Source of the DNA: Solimonas sp.
GTDB taxonomy: Bacteria; Pseudomonadota; Gammaproteobacteria; Nevskiales; Nevskiaceae
Length of the DNA stretch: 64,000 bases
NCBI GenBank assembly: GCA_030149365.1
Contig: JASBRP010000033.1
Location: 35,892 to 99,891, forward strand
Reading direction: 5' to 3'
The notes under the pieces were generated by a model. That model did no database searches. It had not been told where the DNA came from and saw only the letters and a program-made list of their open reading frames with translations. Made by a program: the position numbers and the translations under genes. Each line of letters starts with the position of its first letter. The stretch's first letter is position 1. Shown here one piece after another: positions 7,972 through 22,804 of the stretch.

Positions 7972-8051
7972 ATCAAAGAGTGGGGCTTGGCGGCGCCGAC
8001 CGGCGCTGCCTTCTTTGATTAAATAATGTAATTATTTTATATATTTAATCA
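7972..8051. terminator. Bidirectional hairpin and AT-rich island between convergent genes
   Basis: A two-part stem (ATCAAAGA 7972-7979 with TCTTTGAT 8012-8019, enclosing GGCGGCGCCG with CGGCGCTGCC) lies between two convergent genes. It is followed by about 30 bp of nearly pure A/T (8019-8051), unusual in this GC-rich DNA, which supplies a T-rich tail on the plus strand. Confidence 0.65.
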
Positions 8052-8054
8052 CAA

Positions 8055-8945
8055 TCAGGGAGCAGCCGCGGGCTCCGGCGGGCGTCCCTTGCGGTTCACG
8101 AACCAGCCAAAGGCGGCGGCGGTGAAGAACATCATCACGCCGTAGACCGCGGCTGGCACGGCCATCTCCTGGTTGTTCAGCATCAGCGGCGACAGCGCGA
8201 TGGCGATGGCCAGCGTGCCGTTGTGGATGCCGATCTCCATGCCGATGGCGATGGCCTGGCGCTCCTCCATCTTCAGCAGCCGGGGCACACCGTAGCCCAC
8301 GGCCAGGCTCAGCAGGTTGAAGGCCAGGCAGGCCGGGCCGACGGCGGCGACGAAGCCGCCGATGTCATCGCGCGACTTGAACAGCGCCAGGCCGATCACG
8401 GCCAGCAGGAACAGCACCGACAGCAGCTTCACCGGCTTGCTCAGCAGGGTGGCGAGCTTCGGCAGCTGCGCATTGAGTGCCATGCCCAGCACCACCGGTA
8501 CGAGCACGATGGCAAAGACCTGCACCACCTTGGAAAACTGCAGCGGCAGGGTCTGGCCCTCGCCCATGAAGTGCTGCAGCGACAGGTTGACGATGATCGG
8601 CAGCGTCAGGATCGCCAGCACGGAGTTGACCGCGGTCAGCGTGATGTTGAGCGCGACGTCGCCGTGGGCGAGGTGGCTATAGAGGTTGGCGGAGGTGCCG
8701 CCGGGCGAGGCCGCCAGCAGCATCAGGCCCACCGCCAGTGCCGGCGCCAGGCCGAACAGGTGGGCGATGCCGACGCAGGCCAGCGGCAGCAGCACCACCT
8801 GGCAGCCCAGAGCCACCACCACTGCCTTGGGGTACTTCAGCACGCGGGTGAAATCGGCGACGCGCAGCGACAGGCCGAGGCCGAACATGATCACGCCGAG
8901 CGCAATCGGCATGAACACCGTGGTAACCGGATCCGCGGGCTGCAT
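8055..8945 (-). CDS. Bile acid:sodium symporter (BASS) family transporter
   Basis: About 296 residues, almost entirely hydrophobic with eight to ten membrane segments, of the BASS/SBF fold. Family features include SPGGTSANLYSHLAHGD early and 'GMEIGIHNGTLAIAIA' near the C-terminus, the crossed-helix sodium-site region. Bacterial members move organic anions such as pantoate, bile acids or keto acids with Na+. Two ATGs are adjacent (8948 and 8945) after AGGAGG. The inner one has the more reasonable spacing (4 nt). Longer in-frame extensions upstream are low-complexity and lack the hydrophobic start. Divergent from thiC. Confidence 0.85.
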   Translation of the reverse strand: MQPADPVTTVFMPIALGVIMFGLGLSLRVADFTRVLKYPKAVVVALGCQVVLLPLACVGIAHLFGLAPALAVGLMLLAASPGGTSANLYSHLAHGDVALNITLTAVNSVLAILTLPIIVNLSLQHFMGEGQTLPLQFSKVVQVFAIVLVPVVLGMALNAQLPKLATLLSKPVKLLSVLFLLAVIGLALFKSRDDIGGFVAAVGPACLAFNLLSLAVGYGVPRLLKMEERQAIAIGMEIGIHNGTLAIAIALSPLMLNNQEMAVPAAVYGVMMFFTAAAFGWFVNRKGRPPEPAAAP

Positions 8946-9166
8946 CATTCCTCCTGGTTTTTTGCACTGTCGCCGCCGGGATGGGCGCGTGCAGGCCGCA
9001 GCATAGCCGGCAGGCCGCCGGGCCCGCCAAGGAAATCCTGGGAAATCCGGCCCATTGCGCTTTGCAGCCCGCTGCCGGCGCCAAGCCAGTAGAAACCACA
9101 GACTCTGCTTGAAGAGACAAGGACTTGCCTTGCCCCTGCCGGGCGCATGTCCTATCGTGTCGCCCA

Positions 9167-12324
<3,158 letters not shown>

Positions 12325-12337
12325 GGCAGACGCAGTT

Positions 12338-12361
12338 CCCTCTCCCGCTGGCGGGAGAGGG
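12338..12361. repeat. Dispersed palindrome CCCTCTCCCGC/GCGGGAGAGGG
   Basis: Perfect 11-bp arms separated by two bases, just after the AsmA-like gene and in a terminator position. Related palindromes occur at 45185-45207 and 45290-45313, so it is a dispersed repeat rather than a unique terminator. Confidence 0.7.
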
Positions 12362-12435
12362 GGCTTATGCACCCGCTAGAACGATTCGAGTGTTTCAGCG
12401 CCAAGCCGGATGGTTCGGCTTTCAGGGCTCCCAAA

Positions 12436-12466
12436 GAAAAAGGGGCCTGCGCGAGCCAGGCCCCTT
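12436..12466 (-). terminator. Rho-independent terminator of the GTPase/Roadblock cassette
   Basis: On the minus strand a perfect 9-bp stem (12441-12449 with 12457-12465) with a 7-nt loop is followed by a T-tract (complement of 12436-12441). It lies 19 nt after the stop of the last cassette gene. Confidence 0.85.
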
Positions 12467-12484
12467 CTCCCAACGCTGCAGCGC

Positions 12485-12844
12485 TCAGATGGTGAGCGCG
12501 GCTTCCACGTCCTGCACCTTGCGACGTGCCATCGCCAGGTTCGACTTGGTCTTGTCCAGCACCACGTAGAAGAACAGGCCGGGCTTGGACGCCACCGGGC
12601 GGATGATGTGGTACTGCTTGCCCAGCGTGATCAGGATGTCCTCGATCGTGTCGTTGAGCTTCAGCGAGTTCATGGTCTTGAGCTTGGCGCGCACCACCTC
12701 GGTGTTGCCGGCGGCCGCCAGTTCCAGGTCCACGCCGCTGCCGGACTGGCCCAGCATCATGCCGCTGTTGGCGTCGACCAGGGCGCTGCACAGGCCGCCA
12801 TCGAGGGTCAGGAAGCTGTCGAGGGACGCTTGAAGGTTGCTCAT
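12485..12844 (-). CDS. Roadblock/LC7-like protein, fourth gene of the cassette
   Basis: 119 residues with the Roadblock/LC7 pattern: GGLCSALVDANSGMMLGQSG (strand-turn-strand), a helix (EVVRAKLKTMNSL), 'EDILITLGKQYHIIRPV' and a last strand-helix pair FFYVVLDKTKSNLAMARRKV. Roadblock proteins act as GAPs or scaffolds of MglA-like GTPases (MglB in Myxococcus). It starts at ATG 12844 with GGAG upstream, 31 nt after the preceding Roadblock gene, and ends before a strong terminator. It is a distinct, shorter variant of its neighbour. Confidence 0.7.
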   Translation of the reverse strand: MSNLQASLDSFLTLDGGLCSALVDANSGMMLGQSGSGVDLELAAAGNTEVVRAKLKTMNSLKLNDTIEDILITLGKQYHIIRPVASKPGLFFYVVLDKTKSNLAMARRKVQDVEAALTI

Positions 12845-12875
12845 GTTGTTGTACTCCGTTTTTTGGTGGGGGGTT

Positions 12876-13271
12876 TCAGGCTTGGATCAGTTGCCGCACG
12901 CAGTCGCGTGCGGCCCATAACAGGGTTCCGGTGACCAGGTCGGCGCCGCCGATGGCGGCGAGCACCATGGGCTGGCCGCGCAGCGGCACTTCCAGCAGCA
13001 GCAGCTTGCCGTCCTGGCCTTCCACCAGGACGCTGCCGCCGCCGCCGTGCATGCCGACCTCGCGCAGCGCCGCCTGGCTCAGCGCCACCATCGAGCTGGA
13101 CAGGGCGGACAGGCGCGACACCGGCACTTCGGCGCGGGTGCGGCTCAGCACCTCGAAGCCGTCGCTGCGCGACAGCACGGCGCCGGTCAGCGCGGGCACC
13201 GTGGCCAGCAGCTGGTCGAGCGCGGAGCCGAAGTGCGCGGGTGTCAGGTCGGCGGCGGTTTCATCAAACAT
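12876..13271 (-). CDS. Roadblock/LC7 domain protein (MglB-like)
   Basis: 131 residues. The LC7 fold is visible: FGSALDQLLATVPALTGAVLSRSDGFEV, a helix (VSRLSALSSSMVALSQAALREVG), then GGSVLVEGQDGKLLLLEVPLRGQPMVLAAIGG and a C-terminal helix. Homologues regulate Ras-like bacterial GTPases. The ATG at 13271 overlaps the end of the GTPase gene by 8 nt, giving tight translational coupling. An upstream in-frame extension is Cys/Arg-rich shadow sequence of the GTPase gene and was not used. Confidence 0.82.
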   Translation of the reverse strand: MFDETAADLTPAHFGSALDQLLATVPALTGAVLSRSDGFEVLSRTRAEVPVSRLSALSSSMVALSQAALREVGMHGGGGSVLVEGQDGKLLLLEVPLRGQPMVLAAIGGADLVTGTLLWAARDCVRQLIQA

Positions 13272-13818
13272 GGGGAGCCTCCGCCAGCATCCGGGCGGCC
13301 TCGATCTGGTAGAGCAGGGCGTCGAGCAGCAGCAGCACGTCGTCGCGGCGGCGCACATCGACGGTGAACACCGGCAGCGACAAGCCCTGTGCGGAAAGCC
13401 AGGCGGTGTAGGACTCGACGCTGGTGTGGCCCGAGCCCAGACGGCCGATGCCGATCACCATGGCGCCGCGTTGCGCCATGCCGCGGAAGGACTCCAGGTA
13501 GAGCGCCAGGTCGGCCAGCGGATCGGGCCGCGAGTTGTCGGCCAGCAGCACCACGCCCAGCGCGCCTTCGCTGGCGACGCGCCACATGAAGTCGAAGCGG
13601 TCCTGGCCCGGCATGCCGTAGAGGCGCAGGCGGTCGCCGCCTTCCAGCGCGATCTCGCCGTAGTCGAAGCCCACCGTGGTGGTCTCCTTCTGGTGCTGCG
13701 CGCGGTCGCTGTTGAGCGCCTCGGTGCGCACCGGCGCGGCGTCGCTGATGGCGGCGATCGCGGTGGTCTTGCCGGCCCCCATCGGGCCGGCGAACAGCAG
13801 CTTGTACTCGCGCCCCAT
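13264..13818 (-). CDS. MglA-like small Ras-family GTPase
   Basis: 184 residues of a compact Ras-like G domain. P-loop GPMGAGKTT (11-19), switch I Thr cluster in TTTVGFDYG (46-54) and G3 GMPGQDRFDFMW (68-79) are clear. The G4 guanine-specificity motif N/TKxD is not recognisable: the expected strand end reads VIGIGRLGSG (121-130). Bacterial GTPases of this group cycle under Roadblock-protein control and set polarity or surface behaviour. The start ATG overlaps the upstream stop (TAATG) and the end overlaps the Roadblock gene by 8 nt. Confidence 0.87.
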   Translation of the reverse strand: MGREYKLLFAGPMGAGKTTAIAAISDAAPVRTEALNSDRAQHQKETTTVGFDYGEIALEGGDRLRLYGMPGQDRFDFMWRVASEGALGVVLLADNSRPDPLADLALYLESFRGMAQRGAMVIGIGRLGSGHTSVESYTAWLSAQGLSLPVFTVDVRRRDDVLLLLDALLYQIEAARMLAEAPHV

Positions 13819-14795
13819 TAGTGACCGATCGCCAGTGCCGTGCGGATGCGGCGCAGCATGCTGCCGAGCCCGGATTCCTGCGGCAGCGTGGCGGCCTGCG
13901 GAACGGCAGCGGCGGCGGGCAGGGTCTTGCTGGTCTCCAGCACGCCGACCAGCGCGCAGGCATTGAGGAAGTTGCCCATCACGCCCAGCGGGATGCCGGC
14001 CATCATCGCCAGGTGCGAAGGTGCCAGCTCGCGCTGCGTCAGCAGCGAGGCGCAGCGGATGTCGAGGCTGCGGCGGCCGATGGCGCCGAAGTCCGGCCAG
14101 CGCCGCAGGCGGCAGGGGCGGGCGATGTCCAGGCGCGACAGCAGCGAGCCCTTGGAGCGTGCGATGCCGATGGCCCACAGCAGGCCCTCGGCCGGCGCGG
14201 CGTGGCGCGCGGCGGATTCCAGGCGGCGCAGCGCGGCGCCCTCGGTCGGGCCCAGTGCTTCCACCTCGACCTCGCCCGACAGCAGTTCGGCGATCTCCTC
14301 GACGCCCAGCGGCTGCGACCAGTGCAGCTCGCGCTCCGGCAGGCTCAGCCAGCCCTGCTGGCCGCCGGCGCGGATCGCCACCGCCAGCGTGCCGGGGGTG
14401 CGCAGTGCGTCGTCCAGGCGCTGGCACAGGCTCGGCGCCTCGGCGTGCTCGGTGGCGGCCAGGCGGCCCTGCAACTGCAGCGAGGCGCTGTCGAGGCAGG
14501 AAACCAGGCGACTGGCGCCAAAGGGGTAGCGCAGCGTCAGGACGCTGTCGTCCTCGCTGGAGGACGGGAAGAACACGCGGCCCGCATCCTCGGCGGCGCA
14601 GCGCCGCACCATGGCCTGGGCCAGGGCGTTATGGGTTTCATAGACCACCACGTCGGCGGTCAGCTCGTCGGTGTACTGCCAGGGCTCGCGGGTCTTGCCG
14701 CGCAGCAGCGTCAGGGTTTCCTTGAGGGAAACCTCGGCGCGCCAGTCGAAACCGATGCAGGTGATCCTGCGGGTCCTGGGAGTATGGGTAGACAT
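13818..14795 (-). CDS. First gene of the GTPase cassette: alpha/beta plus winged-helix-like protein
   Basis: 325 residues, paralogous to the protein at 7049-7969. The N-terminal part (RRITCIGFDWRAEVSLKETL...DVVVYETHNALAQAM) reads as a small alpha/beta domain that could be a degenerate receiver. A middle region follows. Residues about 245-305 (RCASLLTQRELAPSHLAMMAGIPLGVMGNFLNACALVGVLE) fit a winged-helix pattern. The tail is Ala-rich, ending GLGSMLRRIRTALAIGH. Actinobacterial Cvn modules pair a Roadblock protein and a GTPase with a DUF742 winged-helix protein, and this could be an independent analogue. Function unknown. Confidence 0.6.
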   Translation of the reverse strand: MSTHTPRTRRITCIGFDWRAEVSLKETLTLLRGKTREPWQYTDELTADVVVYETHNALAQAMVRRCAAEDAGRVFFPSSSEDDSVLTLRYPFGASRLVSCLDSASLQLQGRLAATEHAEAPSLCQRLDDALRTPGTLAVAIRAGGQQGWLSLPERELHWSQPLGVEEIAELLSGEVEVEALGPTEGAALRRLESAARHAAPAEGLLWAIGIARSKGSLLSRLDIARPCRLRRWPDFGAIGRRSLDIRCASLLTQRELAPSHLAMMAGIPLGVMGNFLNACALVGVLETSKTLPAAAAVPQAATLPQESGLGSMLRRIRTALAIGH

Positions 14796-14818
14796 GTAAG
14801 CCGTCTCTTCTTGATGTT

Positions 14819-14834
14819 GTAGGACAAAACTTAC
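14819..14834 (-). promoter_or_regulatory. Upstream motif of the GTPase cassette shared with its distant paralogue
   Basis: Minus-strand GTAAGTTTTGTCCTAC, 23 nt before the cassette start codon, matches 12 of 16 bases of the motif 25 nt before the paralogue at 7049. It could be a common operator or promoter element. No confident -35/-10 pair was identified. Confidence 0.4.
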
Positions 14835-14980
14835 ACGGCTCCTGTGTGTTACTGACCGACGGGGCGGATGGAAGGTCGTCCGCGAACGACGACAGGCGCC
14901 GGGCCAGGGGCATCTTTCCCAATGACGGTTCCGGATGGCGTCGTCATCCTCGCGACACCCGCCGCTTCCACACTGCGCCG

Positions 14981-15148
14981 ATGATCCGTTTCGCCATCCT
15001 GTTCCTGGTGGCGGCCCTGCTGGCCGCCTGCCATTCCTCCGATGCCCCCGGTACGGCCTCGTCCGGTGGCGATGCCGATGCTGCCGCGCGCGCTGAACTG
15101 GAGCGTGTAAGCCAGCTTGAGGACGGCTGTTGCAAATCCACCGAATGA
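14981..15148 (+). CDS. Small lipoprotein preceding the PLC-like gene
   Basis: 55 residues: a hydrophobic signal (MIRFAILFLVAALLAAC) with a lipobox and lipidated Cys at 17, then a short Ser/Gly/Ala/Asp-rich tail ending with CCKSTE. The stop overlaps the next start (ATGA), arguing that it is a real, translationally coupled gene. Function unknown. It might be an envelope tether or chaperone for the following secreted protein. Confidence 0.6.
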   Translation: MIRFAILFLVAALLAACHSSDAPGTASSGGDADAAARAELERVSQLEDGCCKSTE

Positions 15149-16443
15149 AGATCCAGATGCGCCTGATCGCCGCCCTGTTGCTGCTCCTGTCCCTGGGTTC
15201 CGCCCAGGCCGCCGGCATGGCCACCCATGCCGCCATGGCCGACTTCGGCCGTGACGCGCTGGAGGACGGCGCGCTCAAGACCATCCTGACGGCGCATCGC
15301 CCGGCGCTGCTGGCCGGGGCGATCTTCCCGGACGGCGGCTATGGCTCCGGTGCCCTGGTCGCGGCCGACCGCGACATGGCCGAGCGCGCGCACTGGGGAG
15401 ACTTCACGATCCAGTTCGTGCAGTACCTGCGCGAGACCGGCTGCAGCGGCGAGGTGCGCACCGCGATCCTGCGGCGCCCGCCGCTGGGCCTGATCGACCT
15501 GAACCTGCTGACCGACCGCTGTGGCCACCTGATCGCCTTCGCCTTCGGCAATGCCGCGCACGGTCTCACCGACCAGACCTGGGACGCGCAGTTCGAGCCC
15601 GAGGTGCGCAACCGCGGCGAGACGCCGAACTCGGTGGAATGGATCGGCCAGCTGGTGCCGCAGCTGCCGCCGGCGGTGCTCGATCCGCTGAAGCAGATCT
15701 ACGGCGCCACGCCGCTCAATGCCATCGAGTACGCGATGGACATGGTCAACATCGCCGAGCGCCGCCTGGTGCTGAACGCGCCGACGCTGGTGTTCCCGCC
15801 GACGGCGGACCTGGTGGAGGTCTACCGGCGCAACCGTCCGGAGCAGGGCGTCAACGCCCTGGCGATCGAGCGCGGCAGCCTGTTCACGCGGGTGCTGGTG
15901 CAGGCCGAGAGCCTGGCCGCGCCGCTGGAGGTGACGCGCATGCGCCTGCAGATGCCCTGGGCCGCGGCCAACTACTACACCGCGCCGGGCGGCGTGGTGC
16001 AGAGCGGCTATGCCGTGTCCGGCATGTACCGCCAGCTCTGGGACTTGCTGACCGGCGATCCGGCCAAGCCCCTGCCGCCGACAGTGATCGGCAGCTACCC
16101 CGGTCATGGCGCGCTGAACGTGGTGATGGAGCCGGCGCGAGAGTCCTGGACCGAGAACCGCTGGCTGCACGTGTTCTTCAGCAGCAGCATGGACCCGGCG
16201 AGCCTGGAGCTGCCGGGTACCTTCTGCCTGTTCGACGAGAAGGGCCGCCGCGTGAAGGGCGTGGTGGAGGCGGGCAGCTGGCAGCGCGAGTACGCCAATG
16301 CCGTGAAGCTGCGCCTGCAGGAGCCGCTGCGCCCGAACGAGCGCTACACCGCGGTGGTGACGACCAAGGCCAAGGACTATCGCGGCGTCGCGCTGGAGCG
16401 GCCCTACAGCTTCAGTTTCGTGACGGCCGCCGCAGTGCCCTGA
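15145..16443 (+). CDS. Secreted zinc-dependent phospholipase C-like protein
   Basis: 432 residues with a Sec signal (KIQMRLIAALLLLLSLGSAQA-A). The N-terminal half resembles the zinc-dependent phospholipase C/S1-P1 type fold: THAAMADFGRDAL, AGAIFPDGGYGSG, AHWGDFT, DRCGHLIAFAFGNAAHGLTD, with several His/Asp candidates for metal binding. The last 110 residues (WLHVFFSSSMDPASLELPGTF...) look like a bacterial Ig-like domain. The start ATG (15145) overlaps the stop of the lipoprotein gene. Substrate unproven. An envelope or extracellular lipid hydrolase is the likely role. Confidence 0.62.
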   Translation: MKIQMRLIAALLLLLSLGSAQAAGMATHAAMADFGRDALEDGALKTILTAHRPALLAGAIFPDGGYGSGALVAADRDMAERAHWGDFTIQFVQYLRETGCSGEVRTAILRRPPLGLIDLNLLTDRCGHLIAFAFGNAAHGLTDQTWDAQFEPEVRNRGETPNSVEWIGQLVPQLPPAVLDPLKQIYGATPLNAIEYAMDMVNIAERRLVLNAPTLVFPPTADLVEVYRRNRPEQGVNALAIERGSLFTRVLVQAESLAAPLEVTRMRLQMPWAAANYYTAPGGVVQSGYAVSGMYRQLWDLLTGDPAKPLPPTVIGSYPGHGALNVVMEPARESWTENRWLHVFFSSSMDPASLELPGTFCLFDEKGRRVKGVVEAGSWQREYANAVKLRLQEPLRPNERYTAVVTTKAKDYRGVALERPYSFSFVTAAAVP

Positions 16444-16451
16444 AGCCGGCC

Positions 16452-17195
16452 TTACTCGAAGTAGGCAGAGACGCCGAAGCCGCCGGCCACGTCGGGCGTT
16501 TCGTCGTTGAGGCCGAACACCGCCGACACGTCGAGCTGCACCCTGGGCGTGAGCATCCAGGTCAGGCCGCCACCGGCCACCCGGTCCTGTGCGCCCGCGC
16601 CGAAGTCGGCGCCTGCCTCGACATAGGCGCCCAGGCGGTCGCTGATGGCGACGCCCAGCGAAGGCGAGATCGACCAGGTGGTGTCACCGTCGAGATGGCT
16701 GGCGTTGATGTAGAACGCCGCGGCGAGATCGTCGTCCAGGTCCTGCGAGAAGGTGACGCCCAGGTCGTACTGGGGATCGTCCGCGGTGAAGGGGTCGTCG
16801 CCGGTCGGCAGGCTCACCGCGCCCAGCACGGCCCAGGAGAAGTCCTTCCAGTCGCTGGGCAGTGCGGCCTTGAGCGCGAGGCTGGTGTCGCCGATCCCGC
16901 TCTCATTGCCGCCGTCGGCATCGAGCCAGTTGAACAGCGCGGCGCCGATCTGCAGTTCCACCTGTGGCGTGAGGCCGATGCGGACATTGGTGCCGGCGCT
17001 GTACAGCGTGGCGCTCGCGCCGCTGCCGGAGTCATGCACGAAGTCCGGCAGGCCCTGCTCCCAGGCCAGGCCTCCCACCGGCAGCGTGGTGGTGGAGAAC
17101 GCGATGCCGGGCCGGTCGAAGGCGGGAGTGTCGGCCAGCGCAGGGGCGGCGGCGAGCAGGGCCAGGCTTGCGGCGAAGCAGGCGTTGCGTGACAT
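16452..17195 (-). CDS. Outer-membrane beta-barrel transporter-like protein (MetA-pathway phenol-degradation type)
   Basis: 247 residues with a signal peptide (MSRNACFAASLALLAAAPALA-D) and alternating amphipathic strands ending in the aromatic FGVSAYFE. Motifs AWEQGLPDF, TNVRIGLTPQVELQIG and WAVLGAVSLPTGDDPF resemble the Phenol_MetA_deg/transporter group of outer-membrane proteins. It starts at ATG 17195 with GAGGA upstream and is convergent with the PLC-like gene. Open frame continuing upstream belongs to the antisense of lhr and was excluded. Transport substrate unknown. Confidence 0.7.
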   Translation of the reverse strand: MSRNACFAASLALLAAAPALADTPAFDRPGIAFSTTTLPVGGLAWEQGLPDFVHDSGSGASATLYSAGTNVRIGLTPQVELQIGAALFNWLDADGGNESGIGDTSLALKAALPSDWKDFSWAVLGAVSLPTGDDPFTADDPQYDLGVTFSQDLDDDLAAAFYINASHLDGDTTWSISPSLGVAISDRLGAYVEAGADFGAGAQDRVAGGGLTWMLTPRVQLDVSAVFGLNDETPDVAGGFGVSAYFE

Positions 17196-17254
17196 GCGGA
17201 GTCCTCGGCGTTGAGTGCCGCGCAGTATAGGCAGCCGTGCGCTGCCCGGCGCGA

Positions 17255-21577
<4,323 letters not shown>

Positions 21578-21727
21578 GGGCCCAGTGTACCGCCGGGCTC
21601 CCACCGGCCGGCGTGTTTTCCGACGAGGGGTGGCGGGAATTGAAGCGGGCCTCACTCGGCTTGCAAAATGCGGCTGTCCCCGCGCGCCGCTACCGCTAGA
21701 ATCGGGCCTGGGGATTCCTAACGGTCC

Positions 21728-22804
21728 ATGAACGACTCCAGCCTGCCACCCATCCTGGCCAGTGTGCTGTATCTGCACCTGGCCGAGTTCGCCGCGCAAT
21801 CCGTCGCCGAGCAGGCGCGGCTGCGCGGCCAGCTCGTGGCCTGCGCGCGCAAGGCGGTGCAGGGGCTGGTGCTGTCCGACCGCGTGGTGCTGGAAAGCCC
21901 CGACGGACTGCTGGTGGTGGTGTTCGACGATCCGCGCGGAGCGCTGGAGGCCGCCGAGCGCTGCCTGCGCGAAGCCGAGGAACTGTCCCTGCACGTCGGC
22001 ATCGACCATGGCCCGGTGGTGCCGGTGGCCGAGGGCGAGGCCGTGGTCGGCATGATCGGCGGCGGTATCGCCGGTGCGGCCATGGCGGCGGGCTTTGCCC
22101 CGGTCGGCGAACTGCGGGCGACCCGGGCCTTTCTCGATGCGTTGGCCGGCCGAGCGCCGGAGCGCGCCACGCTGCTGGAGGCCGCGGGCCTGATCCCGGG
22201 CCGCAACCGCCAGGAACTGTTCGCCCCCGGCCCGCGCAGCCCGGCCCAGCGCCGCCGCGGTTTGCTGGCGATCGCCGGCGGTTTCGCGCTGGCCCTGCTG
22301 CTGCTGGCGCTGGGCGGGCGGCAGTTGATGGTGCGGCCGGCGGTGCTGGTGCTGGAGATCGAGCCGCATGGCCAGGTACAGATCGATGGGAAGCGGCTGG
22401 GCGACACGCCGCCGCTGCGCGAGCTGAAGCTCGAGCCGGGTAGCCACCGCGTGGTGATCTGGCATGGCGAGCAAGAGCCGCTGCGCCGCCGGCTGGAGCT
22501 GGTGGCCGGCGAGCGGCACGTAATCAAGCATGATTTCCTGCCGCCGGCGACGCTGCTGTTCGACATCCAGCCGGGCGGGGAGGTGTTCATCGACGGCGCT
22601 TCGCGCGGCCTGATTCCGGGGCTGGAAAAGCTGGAGCTGGAGCCGCTGGCCGATTACCAGCTGGAAGTGCGGCTCGACCCCCACCCGCCACTGTCCGTGA
22701 AGCTGTCGCCCAAGCCCGGCCAGCAGCTGCGCGTGAAGTACCGGTTCGTGGAGGAGAAGCCCGAGCCGCCGGCTCCTGCCAAAAAGAAGAAGGGCAAGCG
22801 ATGA
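21728..22804 (+). CDS. Membrane protein: degenerate cyclase-like domain plus PEGA domains
   Basis: 358 residues. The N-terminal 165 follow the class III nucleotidyl-cyclase pattern (VLYLHLAEFA..., DGLLVVVFDDPRGALEAAERCL, 'HVGIDHGPVV') but lack the catalytic metal-binding Asp residues, so probably a non-catalytic sensor. One membrane segment (about 178-198) is followed by two PEGA-like beta repeats (EIEPHGQVQIDGKRLGDTPP and DIQPGGEVFIDGASRGLIPG) and a Lys-rich tail. PEGA domains usually face the periplasm and bind surface polymers. The stop overlaps the start of the kinase gene (ATGA), so the two form one signalling unit. Confidence 0.72.
   Translation: MNDSSLPPILASVLYLHLAEFAAQSVAEQARLRGQLVACARKAVQGLVLSDRVVLESPDGLLVVVFDDPRGALEAAERCLREAEELSLHVGIDHGPVVPVAEGEAVVGMIGGGIAGAAMAAGFAPVGELRATRAFLDALAGRAPERATLLEAAGLIPGRNRQELFAPGPRSPAQRRRGLLAIAGGFALALLLLALGGRQLMVRPAVLVLEIEPHGQVQIDGKRLGDTPPLRELKLEPGSHRVVIWHGEQEPLRRRLELVAGERHVIKHDFLPPATLLFDIQPGGEVFIDGASRGLIPGLEKLELEPLADYQLEVRLDPHPPLSVKLSPKPGQQLRVKYRFVEEKPEPPAPAKKKKGKR

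Noticed and set aside
21661..21702. Promoter TTGCAA...TAGAAT for the PEGA-kinase pair
   Set aside because: The spacing between the two elements is 30 bp, too long. A weaker TTGAAG/CAAAAT pair nearby is possible but not convincing.
21578..22684. N-terminal extension of Lhr by more than 360 residues
   Set aside because: The extension is antisense to the PEGA protein gene and lacks helicase-like sequence. The Met at 21577 directly precedes the conserved region.
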